Source: Limnoperna fortunei (lineage: Eukaryota > Mollusca > Bivalvia > Mytilida > Modiolidae). From it: a DNA stretch of 64,000 nucleotides. Shown here one piece after another: positions 55,320 through 64,000 of this stretch; the first letter of the stretch is position 1, and the number at the start of each line of letters is the position of its first letter. The position numbers and the translations under genes were made by a program. A model generated the notes under the pieces. It was not told the origin of the DNA, ran no database searches, and saw nothing but the letters and a program-made list of their open reading frames with translations. Where the stretch lies: assembly GCA_944474755.1 (NCBI GenBank), contig OX104123.1, positions 19,906,275 through 19,970,274 on the forward strand. The letters run 5' to 3'.

Positions 55320-56600
55320 AGGACAGGGGTCTCGTAAACTTGAATATTTTGTCGATTTTTTCTGATTGCAATTTAGTTGTTTGTTGCTTCTCTGTTTTAT
55401 GTCACTGATCAATGTAGCATTGATTTATATGACAATAAAGATATTAATATATTCATGTCGTTTTGGGAATTTCTGGGACTTACTGGTTTACTCTAAAAAC
55501 ACCGTTAGCATTAAGGTCGTCTCAAAAGTGTTTTTAATTATCTGTATATGTAAGGTTTGTTGTATGAAACATAGACTTGTACATATTTGATTTAGCGTGC
55601 CGTTACAGAAGAATCATTTGATAAGCATGCTTTGACTAAATGTAATACATCGGGATAATTTGATTGATCTGTTAAAAGAAATGAGTTTAAAATTAATCAC
55701 TTCTCAAACAAAAATTAGACAAAAACAGCACAAATCTTATATTATGCACTTTTCAAGATGTGATTAGATTAAGGTGTCGGAAGACTTCTGAAACTGGCGA
55801 CACATCTAAATCTGTCATTTGTGTGTGTGTTTTGATGTTTTTGAAGCAAATAACCTTTACTTTACATAATTTCATTCTAAAAAAGAACTATATTTATTCG
55901 TAAATGTACATTAAATCATCTAAATTTGGCGACATGGGTTTTGGACAGTTTTTGTTAATTTAAAACCTAACAATTTTACATTGAACAATACTTAAGTTTA
56001 AATGCTTTTTACAATAAAAATACGTATCAGTACAAAAAATTACAACACTGCAGATAATTCAAAAGTGACTTTCTGCAAATGGTACCCCTATGCAAACACC
56101 ACAGACACTATTTGCTCAACTTACATGAGATTGGGCCTTTGATGTTCTTGAGAAGGCCAAAGAAAATCAGATCGATATGTTCTTTCTCCTCACCACACTA
56201 TACCTTGGTTACAACCAAATAGACCGCGCAATTTTTTAAACAATGAAATCGTCCAACAACAAAAAGTGCCAAAAGTTTAGGAAAGACTGAACTTGACATC
56301 CTGGAAGTCGATTGGTAACCAGATATGACTTTTGCGGTTTGTACAGTCTTCGAGTTCTCTATGAAAATACCAATATCTTCATCGGATTTAGATCTGAAAC
56401 TAGAATTTATCAATTCAACCAAATATATTTTAAAATTTTTATACCACCAGAAGCATTCGAACCCTGTCAGACATCGGTACTCGAAATTCCGTCAACGCTC
56501 GTGCAGAACTCGTGCAGAACTCGTGTGCAAGTATTGAAAATTACCAAAAAACCACAGGGAATGTTGTTTTAGATGTATTTCTGAGCAAACGTTCCAGCAA
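55320..56600. other. Intergenic sequence
   Basis: No supported exon. A short direct repeat CGTGCAGAACT occurs at about 56500-56520, just before the minisatellite. Confidence 0.4.
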
Positions 56601-56621
56601 CTCAAGCAAAATAATTCTATC

Positions 56622-57598
56622 ACAGTCCATGTCAGTAGAAGGAAACAAATGTACCACACAACACGACAGACCATCACAGCCCATGCCAGTAGAGAGAAAC
56701 AAATGTACCACACAACACGACAGACCATCACAGCCCATGCCAGTAGAGAGAAACAAATGTACCACACAACATGACAGACCATCACAGTCCATGCCAGTAG
56801 GGGGAAACAAATATACCACACAACACGACAGACCATCACAGCCCATGCCAGTAGGGGGAAACAAATGTACCACACAACACGACAGACCATCACAGTCCAT
56901 GCCAGTAGGGGGAAACAAATGTACCACACAACACGACAGACCATCACAGTCCATGCCAGTAGAGAGAAACAAATGTACCACACAACACGACAGACCATCA
57001 CAGTCCATGCCAGTAAAGAGAAACAAATGTACCACACAACACGGCAGACTATCACAGTCCATGCCAGTAGAGGGAAAAATGTACCACACAACACGACAGA
57101 CCATCAAATTCCATGCCAGTAGGGGGAAACAAATGTACCACACAACACGACAGACCATCACAGTCCATGCCAGTAAAGAGAGAAACAAATGTACCACACA
57201 ACATGACAGACCATCACAGTCCATGCCAGTAGAGGGAAACAAATGTACCACACAACACGACAGACCATCACAGTCCATGCCAGTAGGGGGAAACAAATGT
57301 ACCACACAACACGACAGACCATCACAGTCCATGCCAGTAGGGGGAAACAAATGTACCACACAACACGACAGACCATCACAGTCCATGCCAGTAAAGAGAG
57401 AAACAAATGTACCACACAACATGACAGACCATCACAGTCCATGCCAGTAGGGGGAAACAAATATACCACACAACACGACAGACCATCACAGCCCATGCCA
57501 GTAGAGGGAAACAAATGTACCACACAACACGACAGACCATCACAGTCCATGCCAGTAGGGGGAAACAAATGTACCACACAACACGACAGACCATCACA
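56622..57598. repeat. 54-bp minisatellite, about 18 copies
   Basis: Unit CATCACAGTCCATGCCAGTA followed by GRGGGAAACAAATGTACCAC and ACAACACGACAGAC. Since 54 is a multiple of 3, no unit adds a stop in several frames, so long open frames appear on both strands (for example plus 56512-57450 with the 18-residue unit NKCTTQHDRPSQSMPVGG). Units at about 57061 (deletion) and 57174/57394 (AGAG insertion) shift the frame, which argues against selection on a protein. Confidence 0.95.
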
Positions 57599-57710
57599 AA
57601 TGAAGTTTCCCATAGAAATGATAGATTTGAAGACATTTCAATATCAAAGTTCAAAAACCGTGTTCGAAATTTTGTGGAGAAAAACACAATCTAATAAAAA
57701 TTAAATCTTT

Positions 57711-57770
57711 CAATTGCTCACCCCTTTTTGCTACGTTGTAAGCGACCATAGCAAAAAGGGTGGAGCAATT
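57711..57770. repeat. 60-bp hairpin
   Basis: CAATTGCTCACCCCTTTTTG.. pairs with CAAAAAGGGTGGAGCAATT around a 15-base loop. Probably a short fold-back relic. Confidence 0.7.
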
Positions 57771-57970
57771 AGATTTGTGACTAATTTGACTAAATAGAAA
57801 TTTATAAATTGATTTATAGGTTCATGATAAAATGGAGAAAACACTTCTTTAGAAGTTTATTTAAATTGATAAAATTTTTAAAATATTTGTATTTCTTGTT
57901 TAGAATGGCATATTACCTTTCAGAGTGTGTTTGAGTTACAATGATATGTTGATCAGTTCAAAAGTTGTAG

Positions 57971-58302
57971 AGGGGGCTAGAGGGGAGTCCATTAACAGGT
58001 TAACAATTTTTATTTTTCCCAAAACAGATAACAGTAAATTTAAAATAATGATAACAGATAACAACAATTTACATAAGAAAAAAATCGAAAAAAAACAGAT
58101 AACAGCAGAATGTCATCGAAAGGTAATATTAACAGTAAACATAGTTTAAACAGTTAACAACAGTGCCAATTTTTAAGAAAACAGATAACAGCAAATAGTT
58201 AAAAAAACAGTTAAAAGTTGCTTTATTTAAAAAAAACCAGTTATGCACCTGTAAAAATGCCCAAAACACAGTAACAGAAAAGATCTTGCCCCCTTCTCCC
58301 TC
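57971..58302 (+). mobile_element. GAGGGGGC/GCCCCC-ended repeat, copy 2
   Basis: Shorter version of the element at 46011-46555, sharing GGAGTCCATTAACAGG, CCCAAAACAGATAACAGTAA, ATTTAAAATAATG.TAACAG and the end TCTTGCCCCC.TCTCCCTC. Confidence 0.7.
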
Positions 58303-58707
58303 GTTGAAGGGAAAGAATTTGCATTTGTCCGCAGGAGATTCTCCCTTCCCGTTCCGATCCGCATTCTACTTTTAGAAGGTAATTTCCGATCAGAAAGTAC
58401 AATGACAGGTTGGTACATATATATGAAAAAAAACAACAAGACGCACCTTTAAAATGATATGAAAGTTAATAATAATAAAAAGAGTTACAAGTCAGAGCCA
58501 TAGGTCGGACCAACAGCAATTGGTAACCCTTACCCATTGAATGGCTTGCGTGTGATGCGTGTTGGTAGTATACATGTGTACACTACAGTACATGGCACTA
58601 CACTGTAGTCTACAGCCAAAACTGATTACGCCAAGTCCGTGAGTCCATGATGGCACCGATTGTAGTACGAGGACATTCCTGATGGACATAAGTTCATGAA
58701 TGCTAGA

Positions 58708-59244
58708 CGACTCATCGCCGTTACCAACTCATCGCCATTCAAGGTTGGTCGACTCATCGCCTATTTTTTCATAACTCACCACCAACCAAATATGATAAGA
58801 TATATAGAGAGAGAGATAGAGAGACTAGAAATATCAGTGGATATAACAAAGAAGAAAACGAGAAAAGTTTGAGCGAATATAATGTTTTCATTGTAATCAA
58901 TACAATTAGTTTATTAGAGGTTGATTACAATCGGATCAAAGCAACTATACCGCCATTATACTTGCTCACAGTCTTAGGTGTGGAAAAACATCAAGACTAA
59001 TTAAATAGTAACATGGTGATTGTTTGAGTGGGACGCTGCTGTTCTTAATTGGTTCATTAAAGGCATGTGAAAATACATCAAGGCTAATCACGACTAATTA
59101 AATACTTACATGGTGATTGTTTTTTATTGTGCTGGGACGCTGCTGTTCTTAATTGTTCTTAAATATACAGGCGATGAGTTTTTTAAAATTGGCGATGAGT
59201 CGAACAACCTCGATTAGCGATGAGCTGGTAGTGGCGTTGAGTCG
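58708..59244. mobile_element. Fold-back element with repeated ACTCATCGCC ends
   Basis: The left 75 bases (CGACTCATCGCC, CCAACTCATCGCC, GGTTGGTCGACTCATCGCC) are mirrored by the right 80 bases (GGCGATGAG three times, GAGTCG at the end). Each arm therefore holds three or more copies of the 10-mer ACTCATCGCC. Inside, CATGGTGATTGTTT.. and GGGACGCTGCTGTTCTTAAT occur twice. A 537-bp non-coding element. Confidence 0.7.
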
Positions 59245-59249
59245 TCCTG

Positions 59250-61560
59250 TTACCAAGTTCATCATTCAAGGACACGTCAAATATGATCCCCAATGGGTCC
59301 GCAAATTCCTCCACATGTCCGCGTACGTAATGTAATTGTCATTGATTGAATGTGCTAAATACTTTATTTGAAGACAGTGTATTGTTCCTGTGATTAAATC
59401 ATTCAGTTATATATTAATTCTTTCCAGATCGTCAGTGAAAACATGCTCAAGAAGGTTACTTCATGAATTATTTTATTTTCATATTAATTACTTTGTAAAA
59501 ATCAAAATGGGGTAACAAAAAATGGATACAGTAAACTTTTATACAATAAAGATGTGTTTAAACTTGTATAATATGAACAGTAGGTGTTATTAAAACGCTG
59601 TCGTAAAACACCTTTCCTTATGGTGCCCCAAGAATTAGGATACCTGTTGTCCAGAGGATGCAATAAAAAAGGTCCATTGATGAATGAACACCTTCGCTTT
59701 TATTGTGGGGTAAGTCCAAGAATCCTCTGCGTCCAACGCCTTTTTTTTGTGCGTGGATGCCAGAGAGCTCACCATAGGCAAAACAGGAGCTTTTGCGACA
59801 CCGGTCTGGGTCGGCACATTTCATCGTGTCAGATTTAATAAAACATTTTCATCCAGTTAATCTATATATAATTCGCTTCTTTAGATTATTTTCTCGAGGA
59901 ATATAATCATCATACATTCAATCAAGCTAATTTGGGCACTGGATTTAAGTCACATTGTTGTCACATGATTTTTTGTTCAAAATGAAAGTGAAATGAAGGA
60001 ATGTAAGGGTATTGATGGAAATGAGCTTAGAAATGGACTTAAATCATCTTGATTGAATGTTACTGCCTTCCTGACAAAAAAATTTTCATGAATATGTGCA
60101 GTTACAACATATGCCATGTTAAAGTGCAGTGTTTATGGCGGCAATACCGTGAAGTCCATGAATAGACATTTGTGCAGTCATATTGGTCACAGAACATTCG
60201 AGGACAATTATGACTTAAAAAATTGATTGCCACATCTCGATCTGTCATGTTTTTTTCTCTGACTTTGCGGAATCCATTTTTGTCAGTATAGACTATAGTA
60301 CTATGGTATCGATCTATTTGTTAATCAATGTATTTTCGTCAATCTGAAATAATCTACAATTTACACCCAGTCACATATTTTCCCAATATTTCATTCCCCT
60401 CGTTCTTTTACCTACTTATGCAAAACTACATTGATTTTTCTACAAAATCATACATGTATATTTGCATACCTGTCCTAACATTTCCTGGCCCACTTTCTCA
60501 ATCAAATCTCAAAATATATTAGTACATGTACAACAATTCATCCGCAATAACAATTGTGCAGTGAATATTTTATCATCTCCTGATTGGTCTATTTAGAAAC
60601 ATAACAGAACAGTCTGGTAAATTTTGTTGTATTTTTAGTAACATTATTCTTAAAGCAAAGAACAGGACACCAAATTATTACTTAGAAATAAAAGTTTTCT
60701 TATATTTATAGTCAGTAATAATATAATATCTTTATTCACATATCACATTATTTTTAAACTGTTTTTATATATTTTAATTATTCACTGGCTATTGTTTTGC
60801 AGATCCATTGTTGGAACAGAAGTTTTGATACATAGGCTAAGCACAATATCTTAGATTTCTGTTGGTTCAAACCATTACAGATGACACAGAATCATTCTTG
60901 GCATCTCAATTAAACCGATTGTCATGAAGAGCACACGCTTCCTTGACGATGTCCACAGTAAACCAACAAAATGTAGTAATTTAAATCAACAAAAATACAT
61001 TGTGCATCATTTAAATGGGATCCCTGCTTTTTTTAAAAATGTAAATACATTGTATTCTGTACTGTGCTGCATTGCTTGGGTCAGCACTTTCATATGTCAA
61101 TGAAACTTCAAAAGAATGCATTCAGTTTTCAAATGGTAGATCATGTGGGCACATCTTCAGTGAAACGGTTCAATGGATGCCTTGATATAGCTTTAGGTGT
61201 TGTGATGTGAGACTGGCATATTTTCGATTCATCAAATTTTATAGGATTTATGGGACCATTTTAGCAATATTAATCAACTCTTTCTAAAGTTTGCACATTC
61301 TAAAGAAGTTTTATCATGTAAGTTAATCATCGCTTTCCCAAATGCCAATTGAAATAATTCTAATATTACATGCTTATTATGTTGTCATAAGTTCACAAGC
61401 AAAATTTTACACTTTTAGTTTCTCACACCTCTTAGGCAATCTGATAGTTAATGAGTTATTTCTTTGAAACCTGTTTGCCTGCCAGAGGTTTCGCTCCGAT
61501 TCCCATTCCTCCTTTACAGAATCTGCCATCCCCTAACTTGCAATTCCATTAAGTAACCAT
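59250..61560. other. Intergenic sequence
   Basis: No supported gene. Open frames near 59584-59838 on both strands (for example MPTQTGVAKAPVLPMVSS on minus) overlap each other and lack splice or start evidence. Confidence 0.35.
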
Positions 61561-61565
61561 ACAAC

Positions 61566-62967
61566 ATACAAGTGATCGGAAGTTGTACTTTTCGGTCCAT
61601 GTGAGCTTTTGCCATCAATTGATGTCCGTCATCTGTTGTTCATCGAAAACTTTTTAAAAAATCTTCTCTTCTGAAAGATATGGGCAATTTTTTCAAACTT
61701 GGCCAGATTCATTCTCAGGGTTCCTAGATTCAAATTTATACCCAGGGTGTTGATAAACAGACAAAGGTGGCTGCTGTTACTAAAAATAGAACATGGGTTT
61801 CAATGCATGTTTTTCCTCAATATCTCAAAAAGAATAACTGCTAGAGAGAAAACCATTACTTCAAATTGATCAGCACATTATGGTCTACAATAGTTGCTAT
61901 GAATGTGAAGTTGTGTAATGACTTCCTGAAGGTGTTATTGCCCTTTAATGAATTATGATGAATTTAGTATTTACAATATAACATGAAAACTAAATTGTCA
62001 GCTTACTTCTTAATTACCGTTATATGAGTTATTTCCCTTAAATGTATATTTTTTAAATAAAATTTTCTGTTTTTGTCCTTTAACTTAAAAACTATAATAG
62101 CTAGAGTGAAACTTTAAATGGCAAAATAATCAGAAATACAAAGCCCTACAATTCATTTAACATGTAATGGTCTGAAATAGTAAGATAACTCTGCATAGGG
62201 ATTTGTTGGCCTTAAATATCAATTTTTTAATCAAATTTTCTGTTTTTGTCCTGAACTTAAAAAACTATAACAGATTGAAACTGTAAGAGTTATTGCGCTT
62301 TAACGATGATTCCTTATGAAATTTTTCATTTTTGTCCTGTAACCTAAAACTGTAACAGCTAGAATGAAACTAAATCGCAAAATTGTTCATTAATACTTGT
62401 ACAAGTTCTAAAATTGACTTCATTGGTCTGAAATTGTCAGATGACTGCTAAGAGTTATTGCCCTTTCATACAAAATTGTGGTGAAATTTGTAGTTTATGA
62501 CCTGTAACTTAAATGCCATAACAGCTAGATTGAAACTGTAAATTTTACAAATGATCAGCAAAGCAAGGCCTACAAATCATTGCTTAGCCCACAATTGTAG
62601 GATGACTTTTTATAAGAGTTTTTTCCCTTTAATTATAAATTTGGACAAAATAATCAGTTATAATTATGTTATAAATAACACTTAGAGTAAAACTTTACAT
62701 AACGAAATTAAGCTTTATAGACATACATCATTTAATTTTTAGAAATTGTCTGATGGTACTAGTACCCTATTGGAGTTATTGTACTTAACCAAACTTTTTT
62801 GAAGAAATGTTTAGTTTTTGTCCAATAAAATTAACTTAAAAGCTATAATGTTCAACTATATTGAAAGTGTAAATTGGAAAAATTATAAATATGATTCAAT
62901 AATTATATAGTTGAAGTCATTTGTGTTCCAGGTGAGCGATTACAGGCTCCTGGGAGCCTCTAGTTAT
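61566..62967 (-). mobile_element. Multi-unit repeat element, inverted relative of 30664-32200
   Basis: On the minus strand it begins ACTAGAGGCTCCCAGGAGCC then TGTAATCGCTCACCTGGA, the same palindromic end as the element at 30664, and ends near GACGGACATCAATTGATGGC and AAAAGCTCACATGG. The body holds several units of about 150-220 bp with CTATAACAGCTAGA.TGAAACT, AATTGTC.GATGACT and AAGAGTTATTGCCCTTTA. The body units differ from those at 30664, so the two share ends, not middles. Confidence 0.7.
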
Positions 62968-63089
62968 GAACCAGGACCCTGGATCCACCCTGGGGAGAGC
63001 AACACTTACAGGACATTATAAAACATGTAAGATTTTATCAATTACAGGTACAATAACTGCCTAAACCTGGATGATTGACATCTCTTAAA

Positions 63090-63134
63090 ATGATGAGTGT
63101 GATAGAATTCTTAAAGAAAACAAAAACAGATTTG
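63090..63134 (+). CDS. Possible gene start at right edge, exon 1
   Basis: An exon accepted after ATCAATTACAG (63047) contains ATGATGAGTG... reading MMSVIEFLKKTKTDL, ending TTG|GTAAGTAC, a near-consensus donor in phase 0. A stop upstream in frame makes this the probable first coding exon. Product not recognised. Confidence 0.35.
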
Positions 63135-63559
63135 GTAAGTACAATATTGTAGTACATGTGTATCAGGGTTTAATGCCACTGTGGACAAGCAATTTTATTG
63201 TTTGAACAAATCTAGGGGGATATACTATTTTATTCTGCAACCACCGCTTCAACTATACAAATATGACCCTACGAATAAAGCAAAGCTTTACTTCTGGTAT
63301 TTTATTTGTACTGGCCGCGAAACAAGTAAGAAATTGCTCGGCAGAGCCTCGCATTTCGACCTGTTTCTAAGGCTCATACAAATAATCTGTATATTTTCTG
63401 ACAATGTACGAATATTGTATATATAGAATGCAGACTTGCCTATACTACCATTACAATTTTATCGTAATTCTTACGATTTTTAGAGTTATTTTATTCCATT
63501 ATGATAGAATCAATACAATTTTCCACATATATGGATTTTTCTGTTCTGTTCTGTTTCAG

Positions 63560-63601
63560 TCAGATTCTGTATATTTTTGTAGCAGGCAGTATTTCCCATT
63601 G
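63560..63601 (+). CDS. Possible gene at right edge, exon 2
   Basis: A strong pyrimidine tract TCTGTTCTGTTTCAG then 42 nt reading SDSVYFCSRQYFPL and TTG|GTAAAA, phase 0 at both ends, so it joins exon 1 without a shift. Further exons were not found before the window ends. Confidence 0.3.
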
Positions 63602-64000
63602 GTAAAAAACATTTAACAACCTTGTCAAGATGAAATTTAGTTGATGATGGTGACATTCCAGCTAAAAAGTAAGCCACCAAGAGTTCTATGAAATTTAAAG
63701 AATATTCAGACATCGCTGGTCAAATAAGATTTCTGCCCAATCACAATTTGTGGTTTCTGAACTAAAACCACTCATTTTGTAACAAAACAGGAGCCTTACT
63801 ATTTTTTACCTCAAAGTACCATTTTTGAGCAAGTACCTTATTATTATTCAACTAAAAGATGTAGGCAAGACTGCATAATTTTTTCCCCATTATAAATTAA
63901 TAAACCCAGTACATGTATAGCTATATGTAGGCAGTTGTTTATTTAAAGGTCTAGATCTGTCGCTTGACATTAAAACAGAAGTTATATACATATACAATAT

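Noticed and set aside
56512..57450. 312-codon plus-strand frame (NKCTTQHDRPSQSMPV repeats) as a gene
   Set aside because: It is a by-product of the 54-bp minisatellite; equally long frames exist on the other strand and indels between units switch the frame.
59584..59838. Overlapping frames on both strands
   Set aside because: Three mutually overlapping frames, none with start, splice or domain evidence.

Overview
This is an AT-rich, intron-bearing animal genome window. It most probably comes from a bivalve mollusc. The argument is indirect: long gene-poor stretches, tRNA-derived SINEs with tails seen in molluscs, repeat elements ending in CCCCCGC/GCGGGGGCAT hairpins, short phase-0 exons, and protein families typical of marine invertebrates. 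The species cannot be named from sequence alone. No bacterial or viral genome organisation is present. Most of the window is repeats and mobile-element remains, so gene calls are exon-level and conservative.

Layout. (1) 2.7-6.0 kb, minus strand: a four-exon gene for a small secreted protein with a signal peptide, one von Willebrand factor A domain with all metal-site motifs, and a cysteine-bearing tail; all splice phases agree. (2) 6.4-8.25 kb, minus: a decayed LINE ORF2 (endonuclease GDFNAR and reverse transcriptase YADD motifs visible), followed at 8.9-9.25 kb by a LINE ORF1-like relic on plus. (3) 10-15.4 kb: short inverted-repeat elements, including a two-copy family with TTGACAACGGC ends, a 409-bp element with 9-bp target duplication and a TTAA-flanked element; two duplicated terminal-exon-like segments lie at about 14.2-14.5 kb. 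(4) 15.5-21.4 kb: the most interesting unit, a multi-broken ORF of an unnamed invertebrate family (HGKGPCDG motif) bracketed by 30-bp inverted repeats (28/30) about 5.9 kb apart, with a repeated 14-bp pseudo-palindrome beside the ORF. A 1,022-bp pogo/Tigger-like element has inserted into the ORF. I infer a decayed autonomous DNA transposon of an undescribed or little described family.

(5) 25.5-39.6 kb, minus: a gene built of short Lys/Glu-rich exons, several exactly 36 nt, with consistent reading phases and a 123-residue terminal exon containing a CFNC motif. Its upstream part carries a tandem duplication of about 1.57 kb. One copy has a PIF/Harbinger-like MITE where the other has a 50-bp minisatellite and an empty site. 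Its introns hold a 2.9-kb 41-bp satellite with a 525-bp higher-order duplication and a multi-unit element at 30.7-32.2 kb. (6) 40-49 kb: intergenic, with another TTGACAACGGC copy, a tRNA-like SINE head, a palindromic MITE, a TTAA-flanked MITE, interstitial telomere-like repeats and other fold-back elements. (7) 49.2-51.2 kb minus and 54.56-54.9 kb plus: two further LINE ORF2 relics, separated by an (ATTT)n tract. (8) 56.6-57.6 kb: a 54-bp minisatellite open in several frames. (9) 58.7-63 kb: a fold-back element, plain intergenic sequence and a minus-oriented multi-unit repeat. At 63.09-63.6 kb a possible plus-strand gene begins.

The two best-supported host genes (VWA protein, Lys/Glu-rich exon gene) are unrelated and do not suggest a shared pathway. 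The rest of the window is mainly a record of transposon activity and tandem-repeat growth.
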